Below, piece by piece: positions 18,335-27,075 of a stretch of DNA of 64,000 nt. The notes beneath the pieces were generated by a model. It had not been told where the DNA came from, did no database searches, and saw only the letters and a program-made list of their open reading frames with translations. This DNA comes from Desulfitobacterium sp038181555 (lineage in GTDB: Bacteria; Bacillota; Desulfitobacteriia; Desulfitobacteriales; Desulfitobacteriaceae). The DNA is taken from assembly GCF_038181555.1 (NCBI RefSeq), contig NZ_JBBWUA010000002.1, forward strand, positions 1 through 64,000, written 5' to 3'. Made by a program: the position numbers and the translations under genes. Every line of letters begins with the position of its first letter. Position 1 is the stretch's first letter.

Positions 18335-18701
18335 TGGATTCGCCCTCATTAGCGGGTTCCTCGTGCTTAACCCCTCGGAGTAGTTGTGCAATATGAGCTC
18401 CATGCTCAATGGAGGTATCATATTTGAACACAATTTCCGGTGCGTAGCGCAACCGGACCCTTTTGCCAATCTCACTGCGGACAAAGCCCGCCGCACTCTT
18501 CAAGGCATCCATAGAGTCTTTGGCTGCATGAGAATCACCCAAAACGCTAACATAGACTTTAGCACTGCCAAGATCATCGGCAACGTCGACACTAGTTACA
18601 GTGACAAAGCCGATTCGAGGGTCCTTAAGATCTTCCCGAATTAACTGAGATATTTCATGTTTCAAGGTCTCTGCGAGTCTACTCGAACGATGTTTAGCCA
18701 T
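18324..18701 (-). CDS. rbfA: Ribosome-binding factor A
   Basis: RbfA is a KH-like factor for 16S rRNA 5'-end processing and cold adaptation. The 125-residue protein begins MAKHRSSRLAETLKHEIS and contains the DPRIGFVTVTSVDVADDL segment typical of the family. I start at ATG 18701 after GGAGGGAG; an in-frame ATG five codons earlier overlaps that ribosome binding site. It follows infB by 23 bp; ylxP, found between them in Bacillus, is absent. Confidence 0.94.
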   Translation of the reverse strand: MAKHRSSRLAETLKHEISQLIREDLKDPRIGFVTVTSVDVADDLGSAKVYVSVLGDSHAAKDSMDALKSAAGFVRSEIGKRVRLRYAPEIVFKYDTSIEHGAHIAQLLRGVKHEEPANEGESNDE

Positions 18702-18724
18702 GTGATCTCCCTCCATAGGAGTGA

Positions 18725-21700
18725 TTATAGTTGTCGTTTAACTTCTTCCATGATAAAGGCTTCGATTATATCTCCCTCTTTTATGTCATTGAAGTTTGCA
18801 ACCCCAATACCACATTCATAACCTTCCACAACTTCTTTAGCATCATCTTTAAAGCGTCTTAGAGATTCCAATTCGCCTTCATGAATAACGATACTATCGC
18901 GAATCACACGAATCTTAGAGTGTCGTGTAATCTTCCCGTTGAGGACATAGGATCCTGCCACTGCTCCCACTTTAGGCACCTTGAAGACTTGGCGAACTTC
19001 CGCCCTGCCTTGGACTACCTCTTTGAAGTCGGGGTCCAGCATTCCTGTCATGGCAGCCTTAACGTCTTCAATAGCATCATAGATGACGCGATAAAGGCGC
19101 ATATCAACTCCTTGCAGTTCTGCTGTAGCTTTCGTATTGGCATCGGGACGGACATTAAACCCAATAATAATGGCATTAGAAGCCGCAGCCAGCATAATAT
19201 CGGTTTCAGTAATGGCTCCTACTCCGCCATGGATCGGGTTAACGCGCACTTCACTGGTCGACAACCGAAGAAGGGATTGCTTCAAGGCTTCAATTGAACC
19301 CTGAACGTCAGCTTTAATGATGACATTCAATTCTTTGACTTCTCCCTCTTTGATTCGATCAAAGAGGTCTTCCAAGCTTACCTTGGAAATCTGCCGTACT
19401 TCCTCAGCTTTACGCTCATTGGCGCGTGCTTCAGCAATCTGGCGAGCATGTTTTTCGTCTTCCACAACATGAAAGACTTGACCGGCAATGGGAACTTCGT
19501 TAAGTCCTTGAACCTCCACCGGTGTCGATGGTCCAGCCTTCTTCACACGGCGTCCCTTGTCATCCACCATCGCTCGAATTCGACCGAAGGTAGCGCCTGC
19601 CAGAATGATATCCCCAACATTCAATGTCCCTTTAGAAACGAGCATAGTGGCAACAGGTCCCTTACCTTTATCGAGCTCCGCTTCAATCACTGTTCCTGTA
19701 GCGATTCGATTAGGGTTTGCCTTGAGCTCTTTGACTTCAGCTACAAGAAGGATCATTTCTAAGAGCTGTTCAATATTCATGCGAGCCTTTGCCGAAACTG
19801 GAACAGTAATGGTGTCGCCGCCCCATTCTTCGACCACTAGCCCATGCTCCGTCATTTCTTGCTTCACTCGGTCCGGATTAGCGTCTTCCTTATCCATCTT
19901 ATTGATTGCTACAATAATCGGAACATCAGCTGCTTTAGCATGATTGATGGCCTCGATGGTTTGAGGCATAACCCCATCATCCGCTGCTACAACTAGGACA
20001 GCGATATCGGTTACTTGAGCCCCACGTGCGCGCATAGCTGTGAAAGCTTCGTGTCCTGGGGTGTCAAGGAAGGTAATCTTTTGTCCTTTGATCTCAACCT
20101 GATAAGCACCAATATGCTGAGTAATTCCACCCGCCTCGGACGCTGTGACGTTGGCTGCGCGAATGGCATCGAGAAGTGAAGTCTTACCATGGTCTACATG
20201 CCCCATAACTGTAACGACAGGCGGACGAGGGCGCAAATCTTCCTCATTATCCACAATCTCTTCAATTACCGAGATTGGCTTCTCTACCTTTACTTCAACT
20301 GTTACTCCCATTTCTCCGGCGATAATAGTTGCTGTTTCTGAATCGATCTCTTGATTGATGGTTACCATAACTCCCAAGTCCATTAGCTTCTTAATGACTT
20401 CCCCAGATTTACGGCTCATTCTCGAGGCCAACTCTTGAACTGTAATACTCTCCGGAATGACGATATGCTTAGGAGCCGTATCGCGAACTTCTCGTGGTGC
20501 CTGTTTCATATGACGTTTATTATTTCGCGGTGAACGCATTTCCTTTTCCATCTCTTTTTTGCGTTCAAAACTACGATCTTGTGGCTTCTTTTTATCGCCA
20601 ATTTGACGTTTCGGCGGTTGTTCTACGGCTGGTGCGCTGGGGGTTGCGGGTGGTCTTTGAGGTGGTCTTTGAGGTGGTCTTTGTCCCTGAGGTCTGCCAT
20701 CCATTCCTGGACGTTGTCCCTGGGGACGACCATCCATTCCTGCCGGACGTTGCCCTTGCGGACGGCCTTCCATTCCTGCTGGGCGCTGTCCCTGGGGACG
20801 ACCCTGCATTCCTGGTGGACGTTGTCCTTGCGGACGACCTTCCATTCCTGGTGGACGTTGTCCTTGCGGACGGCCCTCCATTCCCGGTGGGCGTTGTCCT
20901 TGCGGACGACCTTCCATTCCCGGTGGGCGTTGTCCTTGCGGACGACCTTCCATTCCTGGTGGGCGTTGTCCTTGCGGACGACCTTCCATTCCCGGTGGGC
21001 GTTGTCCTTGCGGACGACCTTCCATTCCTGGTGGGCGTTGTCCTTGCGGGCGACCTTCCATTCCCGGTGGGCGTTGTCCTTGCGGACGACCTTCCATTCC
21101 TGGTGGACGTTGTCCTTGCGGACGGCCTTCCATTCCTGGTGGACGTTGTCCTTGCGGGCGACCTTCCATTCCTGGTGGACGTTGTCCTTGAGGGCGACCT
21201 TCCATTCCCGGTGGGCGTTGTCCTTGCGGACGACCTTCCATTCCTGATGGACGTTGTCCTTGCGGACGGCCTCCTGGCCCTACTGGACGTTGTCCTTGAG
21301 GGCGACCTTCCGGTCCTACCGGACGTTGTCCTTGAGGACGGCCCTCTGGTCCTACCGGACGTTGTCCTTGCGGACGGCCCTCTGGTCCTACCGGACGTTG
21401 TCCTTGCGGACGGCCCTCTGGTCCTACTGGGCGTTGTCCTTGCGGACGGCCTTCCGGCCCTACCGGACGTTGTCCCTGCGGACGGCCTTCAGTCCTTGCT
21501 ACCTGTGAACCTTGAGAATTGCCACGATCTCCTTCTCCTGAACCTTGAGCCGGGCTACTCTTCTCCTGTGTTGGTGCAGATTTCCCAGAATCCGAAACTT
21601 GCTCTTTACTGTGCGGCTTTTGAGTCCGCAGCTGATTGGCATCTGCATTTTCTACGGCACTCAAATGGTTTTTTACATCTACACCTATGGTTTTCAGGCG

Positions 21701-21763
21701 ACTCATCACTTCTTTACTGCTTAGATTTAATTCCTTGGCTAATTCATGAACACGTATACTCAA
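18725..21763 (-). CDS. infB: Translation initiation factor IF-2 with long repeat linker
   Basis: IF2 is the GTPase that places fMet-tRNA on the 30S subunit. It has an N-terminal IF2_N domain (1-55), a long low-complexity linker, a second IF2_N-like region (about 430-480), then the G domain with GHVDHGKT near 520, DTPGHEAF and NKMD, followed by domains II-IV. At 1012 residues it is unusually long. The extra length is about 22 tandem 12-residue units, GRPQGQRPVGPE then GRPQGQRPPGME (roughly residues 93-365). The TTG start follows GGGGGTGG by 4 bases. It is the last large gene of the rimP-nusA operon. Confidence 0.97.
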   Translation of the reverse strand: MSIRVHELAKELNLSSKEVMSRLKTIGVDVKNHLSAVENADANQLRTQKPHSKEQVSDSGKSAPTQEKSSPAQGSGEGDRGNSQGSQVARTEGRPQGQRPVGPEGRPQGQRPVGPEGRPQGQRPVGPEGRPQGQRPVGPEGRPQGQRPVGPEGRPQGQRPVGPGGRPQGQRPSGMEGRPQGQRPPGMEGRPQGQRPPGMEGRPQGQRPPGMEGRPQGQRPPGMEGRPQGQRPPGMEGRPQGQRPPGMEGRPQGQRPPGMEGRPQGQRPPGMEGRPQGQRPPGMEGRPQGQRPPGMEGRPQGQRPPGMEGRPQGQRPPGMQGRPQGQRPAGMEGRPQGQRPAGMDGRPQGQRPGMDGRPQGQRPPQRPPQRPPATPSAPAVEQPPKRQIGDKKKPQDRSFERKKEMEKEMRSPRNNKRHMKQAPREVRDTAPKHIVIPESITVQELASRMSRKSGEVIKKLMDLGVMVTINQEIDSETATIIAGEMGVTVEVKVEKPISVIEEIVDNEEDLRPRPPVVTVMGHVDHGKTSLLDAIRAANVTASEAGGITQHIGAYQVEIKGQKITFLDTPGHEAFTAMRARGAQVTDIAVLVVAADDGVMPQTIEAINHAKAADVPIIVAINKMDKEDANPDRVKQEMTEHGLVVEEWGGDTITVPVSAKARMNIEQLLEMILLVAEVKELKANPNRIATGTVIEAELDKGKGPVATMLVSKGTLNVGDIILAGATFGRIRAMVDDKGRRVKKAGPSTPVEVQGLNEVPIAGQVFHVVEDEKHARQIAEARANERKAEEVRQISKVSLEDLFDRIKEGEVKELNVIIKADVQGSIEALKQSLLRLSTSEVRVNPIHGGVGAITETDIMLAAASNAIIIGFNVRPDANTKATAELQGVDMRLYRVIYDAIEDVKAAMTGMLDPDFKEVVQGRAEVRQVFKVPKVGAVAGSYVLNGKITRHSKIRVIRDSIVIHEGELESLRRFKDDAKEVVEGYECGIGVANFNDIKEGDIIEAFIMEEVKRQL
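20660..21490 (-). repeat. 36-bp tandem repeat array inside infB
   Basis: About 22 units of 36 bp encode the 12-residue motif GRPQGQRP(V/P)G(P/M)E. The 5' part of the gene carries VGPE units, the 3' part PGME units, with single variants (SGME, PGMQ, AGMD) at the junction and end. Third positions vary between units, so the array is not a very recent expansion throughout. The reading frame is preserved. Confidence 0.95.
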
Positions 21764-21806
21764 AATACCACCCCCACATATTCAGCACGTATAAACTTTC
21801 CAGGCG

Positions 21807-22103
21807 TCAACTCCTTATCTTTAAGATGGCCTTAGCAAAGCCATCATCCATTACCAAAACCGTAGATCTCGGGGAAAGCCCAATGGCCACTCCTAAGTCT
21901 AGTTTAGTTCCTATAATCATAACAGGCAAGCGCAGGTCTTCCGCCCATTGTTGATACTTTTTATGTGTTCCTTGAGCATCCTCTGCCAAAATAAGAAGAT
22001 GTCCCTTCCTTTTTTTCAGCATAGCCTCAACCTGTGATTCACCAGAGGTGATTTTTCCCGCTCTTCTGGCCAGACCTAAGAGTGAGTAGATTCGATCTAT
22101 CAC
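21807..22103 (-). CDS. ylxQ: L7Ae-family RNA-binding protein (YlxQ)
   Basis: This is a 98-residue member of the L7Ae/L30e family that binds kink-turn RNAs. Family features are LLGLARRAGKITSG at the start, HLLILAEDAQG and a central basic stretch. The GTG start overlaps the ylxR stop (GTGA), so the two are coupled. Position between ylxR and infB is the Firmicute norm. The precise RNA target is not shown by sequence. Confidence 0.9.
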   Translation of the reverse strand: MIDRIYSLLGLARRAGKITSGESQVEAMLKKRKGHLLILAEDAQGTHKKYQQWAEDLRLPVMIIGTKLDLGVAIGLSPRSTVLVMDDGFAKAILKIRS

Positions 22104-22375
22104 GAACCGCCCAACTTCCTTTCTAATTCCTCAATCACTTGGGGAGATAGCTCAAGTTCCAGGGCTTTCTGGAAGCGTTTCCCTTTAACTGCCGCTTTGA
22201 AGCAATCTACTTGCGGGCAAATGTATGCGCCACGTCCATTCCGTTTGCCAGTGGGGTCAAGCTCTATCGTTCCTTCTGGTGTACGAACTACACGGATAAG
22301 TTCCTTCTTTGGTTTCATTTCTTGACAGCCCAAACACATTCTCTGCGGAATTTTGCGTGCCTTCATAGCATTCAC
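22100..22375 (-). CDS. ylxR: YlxR-family RNA-binding protein (RnpM-like)
   Basis: This is a 91-residue YlxR protein; a Bacillus homolog has been described as an RNase P modulator. The sequence shows PQRMCLGCQEMKPKKELIRV near the N-terminus, GRGAYICP near residue 48 and a basic helix with CFKAAVKGKRFQKAL. The Cys residues (CLGC ... C) are retained. Its ATG lies one base after the nusA stop, and its end overlaps ylxQ, so nusA-ylxR-ylxQ are tightly coupled. Confidence 0.9.
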   Translation of the reverse strand: MNAMKARKIPQRMCLGCQEMKPKKELIRVVRTPEGTIELDPTGKRNGRGAYICPQVDCFKAAVKGKRFQKALELELSPQVIEELERKLGGS

Positions 22376-23863
22376 CTACCTTTTTCCTTTGCTTTTTTTC
22401 TTATTCTCCTTGCGGCTGTTTTTCTCATCGACCTCAAAGTATTTCTGCATCGACCGGTCTCGTTCTGTCAGCTTTTCTTCCTTAGTACTTGCCTCAGTGT
22501 AAGTAACATCCTCACCAGAATTAGTCACTTCTGCTATTGCCGGCTCTTCATAGCCTTCATATCCTGCTTTGGGATCATAGCCCTCGTTTTCATTGTAAGG
22601 AAGACTCCCATCAACGGATTCATTAGGCTCTGTATACACAGCTTTCTCATCGTATGCTAATTCATCCTCATAGTCCTCGGAGTACTCTGGGTTTTCCACG
22701 TATTCGGCATTCTCATTATATTCATCGTAGTCATCATATTCTTCGTAATCCTCGTACTCATATTCGGCGAATTCGTCATATTCCTCGTATTCACCTAGAT
22801 CTTCATTCGTCTCAGGAATAAGATTCTGAGCATAAGCTTGGGATTCGCTCTTGATATCGATCTTCCAATTGGTTAATTTTGCGGCTAAGCGGGCATTTTG
22901 CCCTTCTTTACCAATTGCTAAGGATAGTTGATAGTCAGGAACAACCACTAAGGCGACTTTTTCATTGGGTTTTGGATAAACGCCGACTACTTTAGCCGGA
23001 GAGAGGGCATTGGCTACGAATTCCTCAGGATAGGTTGAGTAATTTACAATATCGATCTTTTCGCCCTTCAATTCTGTGACGATGGTTTGAACGCGACTAC
23101 CCTTAGGCCCAACACAAGCCCCTACAGGATCTACGTTAGGATCTCTAGAATATACTGCGATCTTGGAACGAGCACCAGCTTCACGGGACACTCCCTTGAT
23201 CTCTACTAAGCCATCATGGATTTCTGGCACTTCTAATTCGAATAAACGCTTAATTAGGCCAGGATGAGTACGAGATAACATCACTTGCGGTCCTTTGGTG
23301 GTTTTCTTTACTTCAACCACGTAAGTTTTAATCCGCTCATAAGGTTGATACGTCTCGCCAGGTATTTGTTCTTGGGCTGTTAAGATTGCTTCTACTTTGC
23401 CTAAGTCCACGATCACATTTTTCTGGTCATAGCGTTGAACAATCCCAGTGACGATATCTCCTTCTCTGTTGATGTATTCATCATAAATCATACCACGTTC
23501 GGCTTCACGGATTCTTTGGACAACGACTTGTTTAGCTGTTTGTGCGGCAATGCGCCCAAACTCACGAGGAGTAACTTCATATTCTACAACATCATCGATC
23601 GTATAATTAGGTTCAATATTCCGGGCATCTTCTAAACTCACCTGAGTCCTTGCGTCTTCAACCTCTTCAACGACATTTTTGCGAGCAAATACCTTAAACT
23701 CACCGGTAGCTCGGTCGATATGTACTCGAACATTCTGTAATGAAGCAAAATTTTTCTTGTAGGCAGATATTAGAGCTGCTTCAATAGCTTCAAACAAAAT
23801 ATCCGCTGAGATCCCCCGTTCTTTCTCCAATTCATGGAGGGCCTCAATGAACTCCATATTCAT
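22376..23863 (-). CDS. nusA: Transcription termination/antitermination protein NusA with acidic tail
   Basis: NusA binds RNA polymerase and modulates pausing, termination and rRNA antitermination. The N-terminal domain (1-125), an S1 domain (about 133-200; GDIVTGIVQRYDQKNVIVDLG) and two KH domains (about 230-345; AIGKEGQNARLAAKL) are normal. At 495 residues it is longer than the usual 340-380 for Firmicutes. The extra residues, from about 355, are an acidic tail dominated by Glu, Asp and Tyr, ending in a short Lys-rich stretch. It follows rimP by 63 bp. Confidence 0.96.
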   Translation of the reverse strand: MNMEFIEALHELEKERGISADILFEAIEAALISAYKKNFASLQNVRVHIDRATGEFKVFARKNVVEEVEDARTQVSLEDARNIEPNYTIDDVVEYEVTPREFGRIAAQTAKQVVVQRIREAERGMIYDEYINREGDIVTGIVQRYDQKNVIVDLGKVEAILTAQEQIPGETYQPYERIKTYVVEVKKTTKGPQVMLSRTHPGLIKRLFELEVPEIHDGLVEIKGVSREAGARSKIAVYSRDPNVDPVGACVGPKGSRVQTIVTELKGEKIDIVNYSTYPEEFVANALSPAKVVGVYPKPNEKVALVVVPDYQLSLAIGKEGQNARLAAKLTNWKIDIKSESQAYAQNLIPETNEDLGEYEEYDEFAEYEYEDYEEYDDYDEYNENAEYVENPEYSEDYEDELAYDEKAVYTEPNESVDGSLPYNENEGYDPKAGYEGYEEPAIAEVTNSGEDVTYTEASTKEEKLTERDRSMQKYFEVDEKNSRKENKKKSKGKR

Positions 23864-23926
23864 TTTTTATTCTTCCCCCTTATATTAAGTTTTAAAAACA
23901 TTACCCTACAAAGTCTCAGGCTATGC

Positions 23927-24391
23927 TTAGAATTCAAAGGTTAAATTTGCCTTCTCTACTATGGTTCTAGGAATGACTACTTTTTCCTTTTTATACTCAA
24001 GCACGATGTCATCTTCAATCAAACCTACGAGATACCCGGTAAATTCTTGATATCCTTGAAAAGGTTCCTTGGTCAGCACGTGTACCAGTTTCCCTTTAAA
24101 ACGTTCAAAGTCTTCATCCTTCTTCAGTGGTCGTTCCAATCCCGGTGAAGACACCTCAAGCATATAAGCTTGGGTAATGGGATCATTTTTATCTAAAACT
24201 TCACTTACTAAATGACTTACATTCGTACAATCATCAATATCGACACCGTTTTCTTTATCGATGTAAATACGGAGATACCAATGGGCACCTTCCTTGACAT
24301 ATTCGATGTCAACCAGTTCAAGCCCTTGTTCGGTTATAACCGGAGTAATAATCGCCTCAACCTGTTCTATAATGGATTTTCCCATAGCCAT
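23927..24391 (-). CDS. rimP: Ribosome maturation factor RimP
   Basis: RimP is needed for 30S subunit maturation. The 154-residue protein shows LELVDIEYVKEGAHWYLRIYID near residue 25, DCTNVSHLVSEVLD and the family signature YMLEVSSPGLERPLKK near residue 77, then a C-terminal SH3-like barrel. It is the first gene of the rimP-nusA-ylxR-ylxQ-infB-rbfA-nrnA-truB-ribF run. The ATG follows AGGAGG. Confidence 0.95.
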   Translation of the reverse strand: MAMGKSIIEQVEAIITPVITEQGLELVDIEYVKEGAHWYLRIYIDKENGVDIDDCTNVSHLVSEVLDKNDPITQAYMLEVSSPGLERPLKKDEDFERFKGKLVHVLTKEPFQGYQEFTGYLVGLIEDDIVLEYKKEKVVIPRTIVEKANLTFEF

Positions 24392-24462
24392 CCTCCTATT
24401 ATTTTATAACCACTATCTCTAGTGTTGCGAAGGTTACGATGAGTTATACAAAACAAAGGAAA

Positions 24463-24483
24463 GAGTGGGTTCAAGACCCACTC
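24463..24483 (-). terminator. hairpin downstream of the DNA-metabolism gene
   Basis: An 8-bp stem GAGTGGGT/ACCCACTC (24463-24470 with 24476-24483) has a 5-nt loop; flanking A/T pairs are weak. On the minus strand TTTCCTTTG follows. It separates the radical SAM pair from the rimP operon. The remaining sequence of the 201-bp gap holds no feature I can support. Confidence 0.5.
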
Positions 24484-24592
24484 CTCTTCTGCATATAAAT
24501 TTCTCTTCATTAAACTATAGCATATAGCCTTAGGATGTGCAAGCTATTTAATTATTTCTTAGCGAGCATTGCTTTGGTATAACCTAAATATT

Positions 24593-25450
24593 CTATTCTT
24601 GCTCGATGGCCAGTGAGCCTAACCGTCGCTTCGCTATGGTTTTCTCTCCTTGGACCCTATCTTCTTTCGCTTCTCCTGCCTTTCCTGCCTTATTTTTCTG
24701 TTCAGGATAAAACTCCGTCAGATGCTTCCAAAAGCGTTTGGGCATGAAGTTCATACGGCAACGGGGATTATTTCTGCTTTCAATGGCAATCGTCTTATAG
24801 AACTGCTGCCATAGCCGGCGGTATTCTGCTTCCTTTTCCTCCGGCTCCGGCAATTCCCAATCCTCAACATCGACGATTTCCACTCGGCCTGCTTGATGGA
24901 TGAGCGCTGCTTTGTGTGTCTTGTCAAAAATCATAAAGACTTCGTTGCCAAAACGGTTGGAGAAGTGCGTCGCTAAAAGTGGCAAAACAAAATTTCGAGG
25001 TTCGATTATGGCAACTAAAGCTTCGCTGTAAACAGAAAAACGGACAAACCCTTTGAGGCGATGGCTTTCAAATGTTAAGTTCTGCACTGCTTTTTGTAAG
25101 GCGTTCACATAATCATCTGTCAGCATCCCCATGACCTTCCCGCCCACCTTGTATCCCAGCCTTAGAAAATAGAAAATCAAACGTTCCTTATGTAAAGCAC
25201 AGGTAAGGAAAGCAAGCTTCACCAGTTCTTGAGCTTCCAGGGAAATCTTAATGGGGATGGAATCATAGACCCGCTGGGCCTTATGATCATCCGTCTCGAT
25301 GTATTTGGTGATATCAAAAAGGCCGGGTTGGCCTTCGGGTGGGAGAATATCGAGAGGAATTTCCTTTCGCTCATAGCTTTCGAATACACAGCATAGGAGT
25401 CCCTCAAAGCTTCCATCATATTTGTAGACTAAAGTTGACCCGTCAAACAC
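24593..25450 (-). CDS. TIGR03915-family putative DNA metabolism protein (DUF4130-like)
   Basis: The function is not established. The 285-residue protein begins LVYKYDGSFEGLLCCVFESY, the opening of the TIGR03915 family, and contains the DUF4130-like RLWQQFYKTIAIESRNNPRCRMNFMP-type segment near residue 220. The family is nearly always found beside a radical SAM protein with a helix-hairpin-helix end, as here, and a DNA repair or modification role has been proposed on that basis. The GTG start overlaps the end of the radical SAM gene by 22 bp, so they are coupled. Confidence 0.82.
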   Translation of the reverse strand: MFDGSTLVYKYDGSFEGLLCCVFESYERKEIPLDILPPEGQPGLFDITKYIETDDHKAQRVYDSIPIKISLEAQELVKLAFLTCALHKERLIFYFLRLGYKVGGKVMGMLTDDYVNALQKAVQNLTFESHRLKGFVRFSVYSEALVAIIEPRNFVLPLLATHFSNRFGNEVFMIFDKTHKAALIHQAGRVEIVDVEDWELPEPEEKEAEYRRLWQQFYKTIAIESRNNPRCRMNFMPKRFWKHLTEFYPEQKNKAGKAGEAKEDRVQGEKTIAKRRLGSLAIEQE

Positions 25451-26736
25451 TGAACCACATCCTCTCGAGAAATGGGCGGCTCTTCAAACAAGGATAGCTG
25501 CTGGGGAGCTTGAGAAGGCAGACGGGCGATGACGCGCTCAGACATCAGGGCTTGCATCACATTATGGGGAGATAATTTAAGTCCCTCAAGGGTTTTTCCT
25601 TTGCAGAGAATAAAATACTGGGCACGCTTGAGCACAACACCCAATTTCTTTAATCCCATGAAATCTAGGGGGGATATTTTCCGCGCCCGCAAAATCCGGC
25701 GGGCACTGGTGACGCCGATGCCCGGTACGCGCAGAAGTATTTCATAAGGAGCTTGGTTGATTTCGACCGGAAACTGGTCCATATGATTAAGGGCCCAGTT
25801 GCACTTAGGATCGACCTGAAGATTAAAATTCGGATGGCCTTCATCTAATAATTCTTGTGCTTGGAAACCATAGAACCGCAAGAGCCAATCCGCCTGATAA
25901 AGACGATGCTCTCTCATCAACGGCGGTTTGGCTGAAACGGCTGGCAATAGACTGTGTTCGGCAACCGGAATGTAGGCCGAGAAAAATACCCTTTTCAGTT
26001 TATATTTATTGTATAGCCCTTCCGCTAGGGTCAAAATCTTATAGTCCGTATCAGGGGTAGCACCGACGATGAGCTGAGTACTTTGACCGGCTGGAACGAA
26101 TTTCTGAGCATGGCGATATTTCACCAAATCCGTAGAATTCTCCGCAATTGTTCCTTTAATAAGACCCATCGGCCGAAGAATAGATTCCTTGCTCTTATCG
26201 GGAGCCAAAAGTCTCAAGCTTTCCTGGGAGGGAAGCTCAATATTAATGCTCACCCGGTCTGCCAAATATCCCAGCCGGGTCAGAATCTCATTATCGGTAC
26301 CAGGAATTGCCTTGGCATGAATATATCCGGCAAATCGGTATTCCTCGCGCAACAGTTCTAAGGTCCGAATCAAAAGCTCAGAAGTATAGTTCGGATTTTT
26401 AATGACCGCTGAGCTTAAGAATAACCCCTCAATATAGTTGCGACGGTAAAAGTTGATCGTAAGCTCCGCAAGCTCGCGGGGTGTAAAGGCTGCTCGGGGA
26501 ATATCATTGGAGCTGCGATTAATACAATATTTACAGTCATAGGCGCAGATATTGGTCAGCAAAACCTTGAGTAGGGAGATACACCGTCCATCGGCCGCAA
26601 AGCTATGGCAGATCCCAGCGGCGGCGGCACTGCCAATGCTTCCAGAGCTGCCCTTCCGCTCCACTCCGCTTGAGGTACAAGCCACATCATATTTTGCTGA
26701 ATCTGCCAGTATGGTCAGTTTATCAAATATGTCCAT
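25429..26736 (-). CDS. Putative DNA modification/repair radical SAM protein (TIGR03916-like)
   Basis: This is a radical SAM enzyme whose [4Fe-4S] site is CAYDCKYC (CX3CX2C) near residue 75. The C-terminal part has a helix-hairpin-helix DNA-binding motif, LLRVPGIGVTSARRILRAR, near residue 330. I chose ATG 26736 (MDIFDKLTILADSAKYD), 6 nt after GGAGGGG, giving 435 residues. The pair occupies the chromosomal place where polC usually lies between proS and rimP in Firmicutes. The substrate is unknown; DNA is suggested only by the HhH motif and family name. Confidence 0.85.
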   Translation of the reverse strand: MDIFDKLTILADSAKYDVACTSSGVERKGSSGSIGSAAAAGICHSFAADGRCISLLKVLLTNICAYDCKYCINRSSNDIPRAAFTPRELAELTINFYRRNYIEGLFLSSAVIKNPNYTSELLIRTLELLREEYRFAGYIHAKAIPGTDNEILTRLGYLADRVSINIELPSQESLRLLAPDKSKESILRPMGLIKGTIAENSTDLVKYRHAQKFVPAGQSTQLIVGATPDTDYKILTLAEGLYNKYKLKRVFFSAYIPVAEHSLLPAVSAKPPLMREHRLYQADWLLRFYGFQAQELLDEGHPNFNLQVDPKCNWALNHMDQFPVEINQAPYEILLRVPGIGVTSARRILRARKISPLDFMGLKKLGVVLKRAQYFILCKGKTLEGLKLSPHNVMQALMSERVIARLPSQAPQQLSLFEEPPISREDVVQCLTGQL

Positions 26737-27009
26737 GTCCATCCCCTCCATTAGGATAAGAATATACCAGAACATACATTCGCGCAAGAGGGATTGCTTG
26801 TTCTTGCAATGTTTATTGAAGAACAAGCAAAGTCAGGAGACTGATGAGAATCTTCATAAGTAAAGGCAAACTTCCTGGACGGATCGGTGTTGTCAAATTT
26901 TGCACCAGTGCCAAATTTGACTTATACCCATGCTTTTCCTTTAGCTTTACCGGAACAGTATCATGGCGAATTCATTGCATAATACATTTACAAATCGGTA
27001 TACACAAGG

Positions 27010-27052
27010 AAAAAAGTAGCTCCAACATCTAAGATGTTGGAGCTACTTTTTT
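27010..27052. terminator. bidirectional terminator after proS
   Basis: A perfect 20-bp inverted repeat (27010-27029 with 27033-27052), six A/T pairs at its base, has a 3-nt loop and T-runs on both strands. It lies 24 bp after the proS stop and ends the long rpsB-to-proS block. Confidence 0.93.
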
Positions 27053-27075
27053 GGGATCAGATATTCTATAAGAAC

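Noticed and set aside
20660..21490. Regular 36-bp repeats suggesting a CRISPR array
   Set aside because: Units are contiguous with no spacers, lie in frame inside infB and encode one 12-residue motif.
20494..21954. Long plus-strand open frame of 486 codons opposite infB
   Set aside because: It is the antisense shadow of the 36-bp infB repeat array; the periodic repeat keeps the opposite strand free of stops.
26844..27032. 62-codon plus-strand open frame near proS
   Set aside because: It runs into the bidirectional terminator, lacks a ribosome binding site and resembles no known protein.
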